A stretch of 64,000 nucleotides of DNA from Rosa chinensis (GCF_002994745.2 NC_037094.1:69482819-69546818); one strand, 5' to 3'. Shown: positions 44,834-58,264, counted from the first letter of the stretch. Numbers and translations: made by a program. The notes: generated from the letters alone by a model not told the origin.

Positions 44834-47510
44834 TCTCCCCCTGGCTTGAAAAAACTCGACCCCGGCAAGTTAAAAGCATGAAATCGATCGTACAGGTCAG
44901 GGTCTAAACACTGCAGCTCCGCATCAGTAAGCCAAGTACAATCAGAAAGTGGACTATTCTGCCATTTGACGAGATACTTTTGATATCCACCATTCCTGGT
45001 GGATATAATCTGATGATCAACAATATCCTCTATGGTCTCTTTCGAGCAGGGTGCTCGTGGAAACTGAACAATGGGTGTGGCATCTGTATCGTTAGTGTGA
45101 CCAGGGTACAAGGTGAGGTCCTCAACATTAAAAACATTATTGATGCCCATATCTTCAGGTACATCAAGGACATAGGCATTATCACTGATCTTCTTCAAAA
45201 CTTTGTATGGACCAGCAGTTCTAGGATGAAGTTTCTTAGAAATGCCAGGAGTATATCTTTCAGGCTTGATCCTGACCAAAACCATGTCATCACCATTCAA
45301 CGCAACAAGCCTTCTCCTTAAATCGGCGTGTGCCTTGTAGCCTTCATTGCTCAAGGCAATTCTGCGCCTAACGTCATCATGAATGTTGGGAATATGACTA
45401 CAAAAAAACTCAGCTTCAGCACTAGGTCGTGCCTCAAGGGGCAAAGGAATCAAATCAATTGGCTTTCTAGGAAGTAGTCCAGTCACTATCTCAAAGGGGC
45501 TACGAACAGTGGATCGATTTTTAGAACTGTTATAGGCAAATTCAGCCATAGGGAGAACCTGGTCCCAGCTAAGTCCATGATCACAAACTAAACAACGGAG
45601 CAATTCGCCCAGACTTTGGTTAACAGCCTCTGTCTGCCCATCAGTTTGTGGGTGGAAAGCTGAGGAAAACTGCAGCTTTGAATTAAGTAATTTCCATAAA
45701 GTGCGCCAGAAATAGCTAGTAAATTTCACATCGCGGTCCGAAACAATAGTTTTAGGCAACCCATGAAGTCGTACAACCTCCTGAAAGAAAAGCTTAGCAA
45801 TGTGTACCGCATCAGAAGTCTTGGAACATGGAACAAAGTGAGCCATTTTGGAGAAACGATCAACGACGACAAAAATGGAGTCGTTGCTTCGGATCGTTCT
45901 TGGTAATCCAAGGACAAAGTCCATACTCAAGTCTTGCCATGGTTCATGTGGTACTGGTAATGGAGTATACAACCCAACATTCTTCTTCCTACCCTTACAA
46001 ACTTGGCAAGTCTTGCATTGAGAAATAACCTTGGCGACATCCCGTTTTAAGCTTGGCCATCGGTCTTCTACAATGGCAATTGACTTGTCTCTACCAAAAT
46101 GACCAGCTGCACCACCACCATGCAGTTCCCAGATCACTTGTTCACGAACAGATGTGTTGGGCACGCACAACCTCATACCTTTGAATAAATACCCTTCACG
46201 TAGAGAAAAATCAGTATACTGCCTGCCCTGCCCTGCCCTGCCAAGAAGTCAGCATATATGCTGCTGAAATCCTTGCACACTGAGTATTTACTTTTGAACA
46301 ATTCAAACCCCACGACCTGAATAGCTGTAGAGGATAAAAGGTAAGTCACACGACTGAGTGCATCAGCAGCTTTATTTTCAGCTCCAGATTTATGCCTGAT
46401 AACAAAAGAATACTCTTGTAGAAAGGAGACCCATTTGCCATGTCGGTGACTGAACTTCTTTTGGGAGTTGATATACTTAAGTGCCTCATGATCAGAGAAT
46501 AAAACAAACTCTTTTGGTTTGAGGTAGTATCGCCAATACCGAAGTGCTTGGATTACCGCATAAAATTCTATGTCGTAGGTGGAGTATCTCTTTTTAGCTT
46601 CATTCAATTTTTCACTGAAGAACGCAACAGGATGCCCTTCTTGGCTTAATACACCTCCAATTCCTACATGAGACGCATCACAAGTGACCTCAAATACTTT
46701 TGTAAAGTCTGGAAGGCATAGGACTGGAACTTCAATCATTTTCCTCTTAATAGCCTCAAATGCTAGAGATGCTACTTTGTCCCATTGAAACTGACCAGCC
46801 TTCATGCAATTAGTAATAGGTGCCATTACCATACTGAAATTTCATATGAAGCGCCGGTAGAACATTGCTAAACCATGGAAACTTCGAGTCTCTTGCAAAT
46901 TTTTAGGAACTGGCCACTCCACAATTGCTTTAACCTTAATTGGGTCGACCTCAACACCTGCAGAGGAGATAATAAATCCCAGAAATACAACATTTGGCTT
47001 CATGAAAGAACACTTCTTCAGGTTTAGATACAACTTCTCCTGACGAAGAACCCTTAGAACATACCCCAAGTGATTAAGGTGCTCCTCCCTTGTTTTGCTA
47101 TATATTAAGATATCGTCAAAGTAAACAACCAAGAACCGACCAATGAAGGGTTGTAGTACCAGATTCATAAACCGCATAAATGTACTAGGTGCGTTGGAGA
47201 GACCAAACGGCATCACTAACCACTCATACAACCCATCCCTTGTCTTGAACGCGGTCTTCCATTCATCTCCAGGCCTAATGAGTTTCGAAAACTGACTTGA
47301 ACCAGCCATCATATCCAACATGTCATCGAGCCGCGGAATAGGGAATCGATACTTAACAGTAATCTTGTTGATAGCACGACTATCAATACACATGCGCCAA
47401 CTACCATCCTTCTTAGGTGTTAACAAAGCTGGAACAGCGCAGTGGCTGAGACTGTCACGAATCCTTAGATAACAAGTCATCCACTTGCCTTTTGAGTTCG
47501 GCATGTTCAC
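44707..47510 (-). pseudogene. Gypsy pol: RT, RNase H, integrase, chromodomain-like
   Basis: In order on the minus strand: RT with [15 protein letters not shown] and catalytic YFDDIL (46842-47510), RNase H with VTCDASHVGIGGVLS (46173-46832), zinc H2C2 and integrase with DLSMDFVLGLP, VSDRDVKFTS and QTDGQTEAVNQ as the D,D,E core (44707-46176), then a chromodomain-like region EDIVDHQIISTRNGGYQKYL. RT lacks the conserved stretch before [10 protein letters not shown], a short deletion. RT is separated from RNase H by a frameshift near 46835. Sites such as these produce integration and cDNA in active elements; this copy is defective. Confidence 0.9.
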
Positions 47511-47700
47511 TCGGGTTCATGCGATAGGCTGGAAGATGAGGCAATTGTGAGCCTGGAATGAAATCTATGGCATGCTGAGTAGAATGCATAGGGGGAAGCT
47601 CTTTAGGCAACTCCTCTGGAGCCAAATCTGCAAAGCTGGATAATAATTCGATTAACTCCGGATTTTTTGGGCAAACTGGAGAATTAGGGACAACAGTGAT

Positions 47701-48990
47701 TCATGCAGTTTCTTTTGCCACTACAGCATATATGACCCCGGCTTCTTCACTCTCTACCTGAAATTTCTTCTTTGTGAGAATATGAAGAGATTTATTGTTA
47801 CTCCCTATGCCTTTAGGAGCTGCTAGCACACGTCTCACGACAAAAGAAAGGGAAGTGTCATGGTCTTCTTCCTTGAGATCATCTGCATCGTATTTCCCAT
47901 AGTCAAAGTCATCGCTTCCTGCTTGATGCTCTGGTTCTTCCTCTTGCTCTATTCTAATATGCAAATTCTTCTTTGGACATTGGTATCCCATGTGACCTGG
48001 TTGCCCACACTTGAAACAAACCCTTGATTCAATGGCCTTTGAAGAAGAGCGTTTAGAATCTGGTGCTCGATTGAATGATGGGTTTCCTGTCCTTGTCTTA
48101 CCAGCAGCATCGAAATATTTTATTTGAGTTATGTCATTACCCTGACTCCCAGATTTCCTCACTGTGGTGTAACCCAAATATTCTTCCAAGTCCAAAGCAA
48201 CTTGGAAAGCATGTTCTACGCTGTACACTAGTTGTCGAATCATCTCCATCTTTATGTCAGGTCTCAAACTAGCCTTGAACCTTGCAAGAGTTTGTCTAGA
48301 GTCTTCTACAATCTGACTCCTTGTCTTTAACTCATCAAACTTTTGCATATACTCAGATACTGACATGCTGCCTTGCTTGAGAGCAGTGAGCTTATTGCAC
48401 AGTTCATCAAGATAATTTGGTGGCATGAATTTCTCAAGCAACTTGGCCTTCATCTCTTGCCAAGAGCTGATTGGTAGTTGTCCCAATCTCATAATATCAC
48501 CTTCAATACTAGCCCACCATAATTTTGCCAAGAGCACAAGTTTCATCTTAGCAAACCTCACTCGGCGTTCATCCTCCATGTCATACCAATCAAAGTACTC
48601 CTCGATTCTAGCAAGCCAATCTGAAAACACGATAGGATCAGTTTTCCCCTCAAAATTGGGCACTTTGACCTTAACTTTCTTGGTAATATCTCCAACAGTA
48701 TCCACTTTGTCAGGCACACCACTAGATTCAAGGTATTCTTTGACCTAATCCCCAAAAGAATGCTTGTCCTTGGGCTGCTCTTCTTTGTCACCAGTGTTGG
48801 TTTCCTCAACTATAGTATCTTTTTCTTCATCTGCCTTATCTTTATCAGTTGCGGAAGCTTTCCCACGATCTTCTAACTTTCTGATCCGAGTGTCCATCGA
48901 TTCAAGTTGCTCAACAATCTTTAGTAACAAATCATCTCACTAGTTGTCAGTCAGACGTCCCCTGAAGTTTTTCCCTGATCGTGTAGCCAT
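47701..48990 (-). pseudogene. Gypsy gag with zinc knuckle, protease missing
   Basis: ATG at 48988-48990 starts Gag. Stops lie near 48943 (TAG TGA) and at 48745-48747. The retrotransposon Gag core includes WLARIEEYFDWYDMEDERR and SMSVSEYMQKFDELKTRS. The zinc knuckle is CFKCGQPGHMGYQC. After FVVRRVLAAPK the sequence jumps to SLHILTKKKFQVE, where this family normally has a protease with its DSG site, so that domain is deleted. Confidence 0.88.
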
Positions 48991-49017
48991 TGGATCAGCC
49001 TTGCTCTGATACCAAAA

Positions 49018-49496
49018 TGATGCAGGACCAATACGTAAACTGTAGAATTAAGGGTGCTGTAGAGATAATTTGCAGATGACTAAGAAAACAGAAAGATAAC
49101 TACTGGAATCACACCAGTAGGTTCTAGAGTCACACCTAGGAGGGAGGTTGAGTTACACAACCAAGGATAGCAAACGCTCTCAATTTTATTAATCTAAATA
49201 TGAAAATAAAAGACTACAAAAGCCTCAATATATAGAGAAGCTAAAACAACCCTTGAACAACTAGGACCAAATAATCCTAACATCCCTAGGCTTAAGAAGA
49301 TTCCCTAAGAATCAAACGAATCCTAATAAGAAAAGAAATCATAAAACTTTCCAAAACTTTCCAAATAAATCAGTCAAGTTCTCAGGTTGACACATCATCG
49401 CCTACTGAGTGCCAGATCAAGGCTTGAGCCTTGGAACCTTCTTTACCACGTCTCTTATAGACTTTCAACGGCCTCTGCCATGTAGATCCTCCATCA
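49018..49496 (-). repeat. 5' LTR of the gypsy element
   Basis: 479 bp, TG..CA, next to the primer-binding site at about 49000-49016. Confidence 0.93.
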
Positions 49497-50316
49497 CAGC
49501 CTAATAAGAAATGAGCAAGTACGATCATGGAAAATCTCAACTACCCAACACATTACCTGAGCAAGTAGTACTAACCTCTCACTCTACTATTACAACGTAA
49601 AACAAAGTTGACACAAAAATCTTGACTCAACTACTACCACAAAACCAAAGATTGAAACACTACAACTACATCAAGTAGAAAGTTCCACTTCCAGGGAAGA
49701 AAAAGAACTTGGACTGCAATTAACCAAAACCATAGCTAACCAACAATAGTGCATGTAACCTATGCAAAATTCCTCCACAGCAAAGTTACAACAATTAAAT
49801 GAGGACTATGATGAACCTCACCAAATTAATACAACGGTCAAGAACCTAATTAATCCACCAATCCTTGCAATCATGATTGATTGTGTGTTATTCAAAACCT
49901 ATCTCCTTCTTAAGAAACCATAATCCTGTAGCTAACTAATCATGTACCTATTTGACTCTGCAACCTCAACTTCTCACCCTGACACGCCATAATTGCATAA
50001 ATCACAATGAAGATCCTCCCTATTTCAGAACTAAAACCCTAGCCCAATGAATATATAAATATGAGGTTCAAAACTAATCCTAGCTAGTCCTTCAATTAGT
50101 TCAGTACTTAAATTTTTCCTCATATATTTTTGAAACTAAACAATTTACAGAACAATAAATGTCAAAACTCCATGCTACTCTGCTCTACCTATCTTCTCAA
50201 AATGTAGAAAACTAGTCACAGATTGCAGCTAACTAAACCTTTCTAATCAATTGCTATGTTACTGAAGCAGATACAGTCTAGAAAGAGATGCCCATTCAAT
50301 TCTACATAACCATATA
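49497..50316. other. Non-coding sequence right of the gypsy element
   Basis: No NUP205 exon or other coding sequence is recognised. Probably intronic or untranslated sequence of the captured fragments. Confidence 0.4.
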
Positions 50317-50937
50317 TTAATTAGAGCTTCCAATTTCTGAACCAAAACACCACCATAAACGAACATAAATCCAAAAACAGTACCTGTAATCAGAATTGAA
50401 GAAGCATTGCAGGAACCAAAATGAGTAATGCGCAAAGAAAAGCGAGCTGATCTTCTTGGGAATCACAGACAAACGAATATAAGAGACGTTGCGAGTGAGT
50501 GAGTGAGTGAGGGAGGGAGAGAGAGATATATGAGCTTTTGATTTTGATTTTTGTATAATTTCAAGGTAAACGAGCAGAGAACTTGAAATTGAAAACTGAG
50601 AAAGTGAAAGAGCGAGTGGTACCTTGAGAAAGAGGTGGAAATTGGGAGAGTTGATGGCGGGAGAGAAGGGTTGCTTGAGAAGTAGCTTAAGGTCTGAAAC
50701 GGTGTCGGTTAAGGAGGCGACGGTGGTCGCTTCGCCGGTCAATGTACAGCTAGGTGGCTCCGATAACGACTGCTTCGACGGAGGTCGATAACAACTAGGT
50801 AGTTCCGATCCCTTCGAACCACTGTGGGAGATGAGCACAGATTTTGACTCCGATCCACGTTGTAGTTTCAAAAATATATAAGATGCATTCCTGCTTGTTA
50901 ATATCTCAATTGACAATTTACAAACAATGACGTGCAA
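50317..50937 (-). pseudogene. Gene 5'-exon fragment, possibly ubiquitin-like
   Basis: A minus-strand frame includes TVASLTDTVSDLKLLLKQPF and NSPNFHLFLK, followed by a good donor GTACCACTC at about 50621. The DLKLLLKQ..FHLFLKG type of text suggests a ubiquitin-like fold, but this is not certain. A GA-rich leader-like zone (50500-50530) lies downstream on that strand. It has no recognised further exon, so it looks like a captured fragment. Confidence 0.4.
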
Positions 50938-51053
50938 AGTGAGTTGTCGATAACCAAATTAACAATATGCAAATGACGCATATGGTGGTGTATATCTATT
51001 TCAACAAATTGTTCATGTATAATAAAATACTGCTATGAATCACTTATAGAGAA

Positions 51054-51899
51054 ACTAATAAAAATTTGAAGGTGAATTCCTAGCCTCCTCAAGATAATTA
51101 CCAACAATGAGACCATTGCCACGACCTTAAGATTTGGAGACAAAACTATTAGAATCTGCAATCTGGGCATGCAAGAGATTGGTAGACCAACCAAAACTAT
51201 ATTCGTCCCAGCACAAGTAACACTGTTCACCAGGCACGCAATTGTGGTACTCATAACAAATTATAGTGAGGTCTCATATGGAATGTAGAGATGAGCAATC
51301 TACCTACACATAAATACGATACACCCGAAAATAATACGGATAACCAAGATATCATGCAAAACCCCTCCTGAGTTCCAAATCCAAATGGTCAAGCCCAACT
51401 GAGGTATACCTTGGCCCCAAAAGAAGCCCAGCCATACACCCAGCTTTCTGATCTAGACAACCAAAGGCTGGGCACCCAGGCACCGCTGGTCAAATCCAGC
51501 CAGATCTGTAACACCAGGGCCAAGCAAGCCTCCAGAAAAAGCGCCGCCACCATCAGAAGCATTATCTGCAGCCATAGGTGCCAAATCACCACCGGAAACC
51601 TATTTCATTGAACTACCAAGCCAAGTCCACATGGGCTTCTACCAACAACCTGGTCTCCCACGCTTAGTTTATGCCAGAAAACAACTCCCAAAGGTCATCA
51701 TTGGGCCTGACCCTTGCCTCGGTATCGAACACCACTTCTCGCCTTCGATGGCACAGTCAAACAAGGCAGTTAGGGAGAAACCCTAGCAAAGCTGTTCGAT
51801 ATATCCCGACTCATAGAATCAATAAGAGATTAATGTTTCGAAAAGTTAATATAATGAAACCTTGATAAATGAATGTTCAATAAATTAATAACAAATTTC
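51054..51899. other. Unassigned intron 4 sequence
   Basis: A GC-richer block at 51360-51790 has frames on both strands without domains. Nothing else recognised. Confidence 0.4.
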
Positions 51900-52440
51900 T
51901 CCTATCCCAACTCGAGCCAGTGTACTAAAATAATAACCTCGCTAAATGCATATAATAATAATTTTTGTAAAAATTCTTTAGGACCTAGTAAATATATAAA
52001 TATTAATAATTGATGAAATACATAAAAGAAATAGCATAAAAATTCGCAATACCTACTATAAGAAACTTCTAACAACTTTTATTTTTTCAATTTAGCTATT
52101 TTCTAGGTCACTAATCTTAGTTATCGAAAGCTGTCAGAAAACTCATAAATGAGCACATTTTCAAGATTCGATGTACACATCTAGAAGTCATAGTCCACAA
52201 GATTTCAGGTCATAGGACTAATAAGTCCTAGTAAAATTTGGAGTATTACAAAATTTTCCCCTTAAAGGAATTAGTCTTCTGAATTTGACGTACCTTGTAA
52301 TAGAAGTGGATACACATTCTTCATTTCTTCTTCAAGTTCCCAAGTAACTTCTTCTATGATACGGTTCCACACACAAATCTTAACTAGATGAATATGATTG
52401 GAGTGAAGTACTTATTCAATTCCTTACAATCTAAAATATG
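51900..52440 (-). mobile_element. Truncated gypsy fragment: pol C-terminus and LTR start
   Basis: On the minus strand NRIIEEVTWELEEEMKNVYP is the end of a chromovirus-type polyprotein, followed by a stop. Then AAGGGGAAAA is a polypurine tract, and TGTAATACTCC starts an LTR that runs left from about 52250. The rest of the element is gone. Confidence 0.6.
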
Positions 52441-52479
52441 AATGGTTGTTTTTTTTCAAAACATATGTCACTTTATAAT

Positions 52480-52860
52480 AGGGAAATTTTTACAAACAGT
52501 ACATGGAGTTTTTGTCACTGATAATTAAGCTTCCTTAAGTTCCAGAAATAGAAAATTAGTACCTGGACTGACAAGCCTAACACACTTTTGGTATATGATG
52601 TCAATAAGACTATTAACCTTATATCATTATTCATTTTTTAAAGGGTAGTTTAGTGTCTTCATAGTCTCTCTCTCTCTCTCTCTCTCTCATTTTTCAAGAG
52701 CTAAGAGCTTCTTCAGGTTCCTGGGCTTCGTGTCTTAGCTCTCTCCTTCATTGCTGGCAAAGCGATGGAGACCAATTCCCCATCATCTTCTTTACCTCTA
52801 GGTGGCATGCCAACTAACGGAGTTGTTAACAACAGGTACCATATTTGGGTCAAATTTGTT
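52480..52860 (+). mobile_element. Remnant Mutator-like end with captured first exon
   Basis: GGGAAATTTTTACAAACAGT is close to the terminal repeat of the element at 35806. It is followed by a CT run (52666-52689) and an ATG at 52765 that opens METNSPSSSLPLGGMPTNGV up to a donor GTACCA. No opposite end was found. Confidence 0.5.
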
Positions 52861-53311
52861 AGTCCAGATACTGATTTGCTGTTTCTGAAAGTTAAGGAAG
52901 CTTAATTATTAGTCGTGAAAAGTTCATGTATTGTTTCTAAAATTCTTTTTATTTTAATATGAAGTTGTTTGAATTCAACAACAGGGTGTTTTGTTTTTGT
53001 ACTGCTTGCTGAATATATATAATGAGCTGATATTTTCTCGTCCAAAAAAAAATTATGGTCACATACTTACAATTATGTTTACTTGGTCACCCAAATAATA
53101 AAGCTTAAAATTAAAAGAATGTAGTTTGTGTATATTTTAATCTCAATTTATAATATTTAAAATAGAAGTGGATATCACAAATTGATACAATTACCAAGTG
53201 TATTTCTAATGTTGGTACTTTCAATTATACAATACATCAAAGATTCTTATTTCAAATTAAGTATTCAATTTTCATTGTGCTTCTATGTTCTTTTTCTTTT
53301 TTATGCAATAG
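52861..53311. other. End of intron 4, no gene
   Basis: AT-rich sequence up to the acceptor TTATGCAATAG before exon 5. An A-tract at about 53045 could be a retroposon tail. Confidence 0.4.
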
Positions 53312-53416
53312 GTATATACATACGAGAAGTTGTTCATGTTAACATTCCTGATATATCTATACATGTTGCCGAATCAATAGAAGATCATAGCAATGAAAGG
53401 GATTTCATTTCCTCAG
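53312..53416 (+). CDS. Ankyrin gene exon 5
   Basis: The acceptor ATGCAATAG is followed by GTATATACATACGAG. The T left by exon 4 completes the codon for the C of a YDCI junction common in ITN1-like proteins. The exon reads REVVHVNIPDISIHVAESIE and ends with donor GTACGT. 105 nt, phase 1 on both sides. It is 19 kb from exon 4 and 7.4 kb from exon 6, so it would be missed by gene finders that limit intron size. Confidence 0.75.
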
Positions 53417-53571
53417 GTACGTTGTACATGTACATAAGATCATATTACATATTGATGAGAGAACTTCGATCAATCTGCACTATATATTTCTCTGCAGCAC
53501 CAAGATCTCTTACCTTGTTCTACCATCCATCCCTTCAAAATCGTAAACAAACACATATATAATATTTGATT

Positions 53572-53789
53572 TGTTTTAGGAAATCAGAAATTGAGAGATA
53601 ATCGCTGTATATTCTCATTGATAATAGGGGCCTCTTTATATAGAGGATTACAATGCATAGAATCTCAATCATACAAGGAAAGTAATTCTACATTGATTAG
53701 GATTCTAGATCCTTCTAATTAAATCCTATTACCACTAGGTCAAGTAACCTAGAGTTTGGGCTAAACACAAATTAGGTTTTCCTTGAACA
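53572..53789 (-). repeat. 3' LTR of the complete copia
   Basis: 218 bp from TGTTTTAGG to TTGAACA. The adjacent purine tract on the minus strand (AAGGGGGAG, 53790-53798) is the polypurine tract. Confidence 0.95.
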
Positions 53790-53981
53790 CTCCCCCTTGT
53801 GTTGCCCAAACGCGGTGCTTCTCTCGTTGCCTTGTTAAAAACCTTGCCGAGTAACAAAAACCCAGTGGGACAAAAATAACCTCGGTTGAAGGGGAAAAAG
53901 AGCACAACACACCCTTCACGTTTCGAGACGAACATGTAGACATCTCCCCCTGATATCTGCACCTCCCCCTGATGACTATGA

Positions 53982-56900
53982 TCATGGGAGTTCAGATAAT
54001 TTCCGCAGGCCAATTCTTGCCACATGTTTCTCGAACGTGGATTTGGGCAATGACTTAGTAAACAAGTCTGCCACATTGTCCTCAGATCGGACCTGGTTCA
54101 CTTTGATCTTTAGGAGCTTCTGTTGTTGCTGATTGTAGAAGAATTTAGGCGATATGTGCTTGGTGTTGTCGCCTTTGATGTAGCCTTGCTTCATTTGTTT
54201 AATGCAAGCAGCATTATCCTCATAAATGCTCGTTGGCTCATCTGTGGTAGACTTCAAACCACAATTGCTTCGAACATGCGTAACTATGGATCGAAGCCAT
54301 ATACATTCACGAACTACTTTGTGAAGAGCAATAATCTCTGCATGATTCGAAGATGTAGCGACTAAGGTCTGCTTTGTAGACCTCCAAGATATCGCAGTCT
54401 TTCCCATGGTGAAAACATAACCAGTTTGGGAGCGACCTTTGTGTGGGTGGAAGAGAGGTACCCAGCATCAGCAAAACCTTCCAAAACACTTATATCGTTT
54501 TGGGACGGGGGAAGGGAACGCGGTCCACCATGTGTGGCGTCCTCGGCACTTGATGGGTCCGAATCCATCTTCTCTCTGTAGGGAAAGAACAAGCCCATAT
54601 CGATCGTACCACTCAGGTATCGAAAGATATCTTTAACACCAGTCCAATGGCGTCGTGTTGGCTCAGAGCTATATCTAGCTAGCAAGTTCACTGCGAATGA
54701 GATATCCAGTCTTGTGCATTGTGCTAAGTACATCAATGCGCCTATTGCACTTAGATATGGCACTTCTGCCTCTAGCACTTCTTCGTCGTCATCTTTTGGA
54801 CGGAATAGATCCTTCTTTGGATCAAGACTACGGACGACCATTGGGGTGCTTGAAGGCTTAATCTTGTCAGTGTTGAAACGCCTAAGCATCTTTTGGGTAT
54901 AAGCTGATTGATGAATCAGGATACCATCTCTACGGTGCTCAAGTTCTAAACCGAGGCAAAACTCTGTTTTCCCAAGATCTTTCATCTCAAACTCGGATTT
55001 CAAGTGTTCAGTGGTTTCCCTTAACTCTTTAAGGGTGCCAATTATGTTCATGTCATCAACATAAACCGCTACTATTGCAAATCCGAAACTTGTCCTTTTT
55101 ATGAACACACATGGGCATAGTTCATTGTTGACATATCCCTTTCCAATCAAGTAGTCACTTAGACGGTTATACCACATCCGTCCGGATTGTTTCAATCCAT
55201 ATAGTGAGCGTTTCAATCTAATCGCAAACGCGCTCCGTGGTTTAGAGCCACTTGATTTGGGTAACTGAATTCCGTCTGGAATCTTCATGTATATCTCTGT
55301 ATCTAGATCCCCATATAGATACGCAGTAACCACATCCATAAGCTGCATGTTCAGTTTTTCAGAAACTACCAAACTAACAAGGTAGCGGAACGTTATGACG
55401 TCCATTAAGGGAGAATATGTCTCCTTGTAGTCGATTCCAGGGCGTTGTGAGAAACCTTGCGCCACAAGGCGAGCTTTGTACCATACAATCTCATTTTTCT
55501 CATTACGCTTTCTAACGAATACCCATTTGTGACCAACTGGTTTGGTGTTGGGCAGTATTGGCACAACTGGTCCGAATACCTTTCTTTATCTAGATAATCA
55601 AGTTCTGCCTGGATCGCATCTTTCCACTTTGGCCAATCGGCTCTACGTTGGCATTCATCAACGGAGCGTGGTTCGATGTCATCTGTCTCAATAATCTCAC
55701 GCGCCACTGAATACGCGAATACATCATCAATGATGATGGAGTTTCTTTCCCACGTCCCATGTACACTAGTGTAATTAACAGAGATCTCTACATTCTCAGG
55801 GATAGGTTCTGACATTAAAGCGTCCCCTAATGATGTCTCATGGACATAACCATAATCCGGAACATTCTCATGGGACGGATTTTGAGTATCGATGATCAAA
55901 GGATTTATCTGTGCCTCATTCGCCTTCTTTCTAGGGCGAGTATCCTTCGAACCAATTGGTCTACCGCGATTTCTTGCGGGACCTGCGGCCATAGATGCCA
56001 CATCATTGCCATGTTGGGCAATGGCGCCATCTCCTGGTGTCACAGGGGAGGCGTGATGTCCAGTATTTGGGACATCGACCCTTGCAGGCACGTTTTCAGC
56101 AGGTATGTGTGATCTCGTCACTTTGGCAACATCAGAAAACGCATCAGGCAGAGTGTCTGCTACGTTCTGGAGCTCGATTATTCTTCGCACTTCAAGTTCA
56201 GACTGTGCGGTACGGGGATAGAGATGAGACATAGTGGGGACAGACCACGACAATTCCTGTCGTTCCTGTTGAACATCTGTGTTCTTATCTCCCCCTAACG
56301 ATGGGAAGACTGTCTCATCAAAGTGACAATCCGGAAATCTAGCGGTAAAGAGATCGCCTGTCAAGGGTTCAAGATAGCAGACAATAGTTGGAGATTCAAA
56401 TCCAACATAGATGCCCATTCGTCGTTGTGGACCCATCTTAGTACGCTGTGGCAGTCTAATTGGCACATAGATGGTACACCCAAAAATGCGTAAATGTGAG
56501 ATATCAGGCTCGTATCCAGTCACTAGCTGTAACACAGAGTAAGATTGGGTTGCAGTGGGTCGTAGACGAATGAGTGTCGCTGCAGGCAATATTGCATATC
56601 CCCAAGCAGAAACAGGGAGATTGGTGCGCATAACCAATGTCCGTGCTATCATTTGTAGTCGTTTGATAGCGGCTTCTGCGAGACCATTTTGGGTATGAAC
56701 ATGGGGAACTGGATGCTCTACATCAATCCCCAGTGACATGCAATAGTCATCGAATGTTTTCGATGTAAACTCCCCAGCATTATCAAGTCGAATTGACTTA
56801 ATAGGATGGTCAGGGTAGTGAGCCCGTAGACGAATAATCTGGGCGAGGAGTTTAGCATAAGCAGCATTTCGAGTGGACAATAGCGCGACATGTGACCAGC

Positions 56901-57903
56901 GTGTCGACGCATCAACCAATACCATAAAGTATTTAAAAGGTCCGCATGATGGTTGAATTGGTTCACAGATATCCCCTTGGATTCTCTGTAAGAACAGAAT
57001 GAGTATTTTGGGATCCTTTGCGTAGGACGGTCTCGACCCTAATTTCCCAAAGGAACATGCTTTGCTGAAAGAGCGAGGGGCCTTAGAAGCAACCAATAAG
57101 GATTTTGGTTGGGCCTGAGCGTCCGTAGCGCTATTAGAAGTAAAGTCTGTGACTACATCTCCCATTATGGCGTTAGAGCCATGGAAATTGGTATGGGTGG
57201 CGTCATGGCCACCAGGAGGAGCAACCATGGCGTCATGCTCATGGTTGGCGCCATGTATGGCGTCATCACTAGGGACAGGGGCGGCCTTTCGGCGGCCCAA
57301 GACAGCAGCAGCGCCAGAAGCTGCAATTTTCGCGGTCTGGCTAAGTCCTGGTATCAATGTTTGATTCTTGCTTCTTCTCACTCTGAAAAAGGGATGCCCG
57401 TGTGAAGTCTTAAGTATACGGAGCATCATATCACGACCAGGATGTCCTAGTTGGTCATGCCAAAGCCAATATATGTCTGAATCCAAGAGATCTTCTCTGA
57501 TGACGTTATTGGATTCAATTGGTCGAATTGTAGTGACGTAAAGTCCACTAGATTGACACATAAGCTTCTCTAAGATGTGCTTCCGTCCGCAATCATTAGA
57601 GGTAATGCAAAGGAATTCTATTCCGTTCTCACTATGTGTTTCCACATGGAATCCGTTGGCTCTAATATCTTTAAAGCTCAATAAGGTTCGATTTGCCTTA
57701 GGAGCGTAGAGAGCTTCAGTGACTTTAATCAAGGTGCCATTAGGCAAAAGGAATTGGGCCATTCCATGTCCTTGAACTAAACCTGATGGCCCAGCCATCG
57801 TAGTCACAGATGAATATGTAGGCAACATCTCCAAGAATAATTGCCTATGTCGTAGAATGGTGTGCGTAGTCACACTATCCGCAAGACATTGAAGTTCATC
57901 CAT
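53982..57903 (-). pseudogene. Copia pol: protease, integrase, RT, RNase H; frameshifted
   Basis: In order on the minus strand: a protease-like start (CLADSVTTHTIL), a pre-integrase domain (YWLWHDQLGHPGRDMM), an integrase core (FMVLVDASTRWSHVALLST, RLDNAGEFTS, HTQNGLAEAAIKRL), RT with AVYVDDMNIIG, and RNase H (GKTAISWRSTKQTL, YEDNAACIKQMKQG). Frames shift near 55480 (integrase to RT) and near 54410 (RT to RNase H). A long low-complexity stretch lies between the pre-integrase domain and the integrase core; it is also present in the older relative. The first frame is 832 codons long. Confidence 0.92.
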
Positions 57904-58264
57904 TCCTAAAAGAAAAGCTCGTAATTAAAAAGGAGTCATAAAGAAAAGAACTCAACTTTTATTAATAAGCCAAACGGAATTACATCATCGTTTCTCTTAA
58001 CCAAAGAAAATCTAATCCAATAAACTAGTTAATGCAAAACAATGGTAGTCGCCCAACTTCTTTCGGTAATTCCAATGTAGATGTGACCAGTTAAGTAGAG
58101 AGATGTCGGTGGAGCAAAGCTCGCTTAAGTACCACTTATCTCAAAACCTTTCTAGACATCACTTTTACATTGAGTACGCCTACTTTGAAGAGAAACTAAT
58201 ATCATTGGCATCTACTACAAAAGTAATATGGTAATTGCCTACATCTCTTGGAAAATAAAAAGAC

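Larger units (their letters stand above)
44333..49496 (-). mobile_element. Ty3/gypsy chromovirus-like element without protease
   Basis: LTRs at 44333-44833 and 49018-49496 start TGATGCAGGACC and end TCCTCCATCA. Flanking CAACC and CAGCC match at 4 of 5. The primer-binding site TGGTATCAGAGC (initiator Met tRNA) lies next to the right LTR on the minus strand, and an AGGGGGAGA polypurine tract next to the left LTR. Gag, RT, RNase H, integrase and a chromodomain-like tail are present, while protease is absent. It is 5.16 kb, inserted upstream of the first visible NUP205 exon. Confidence 0.92.
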
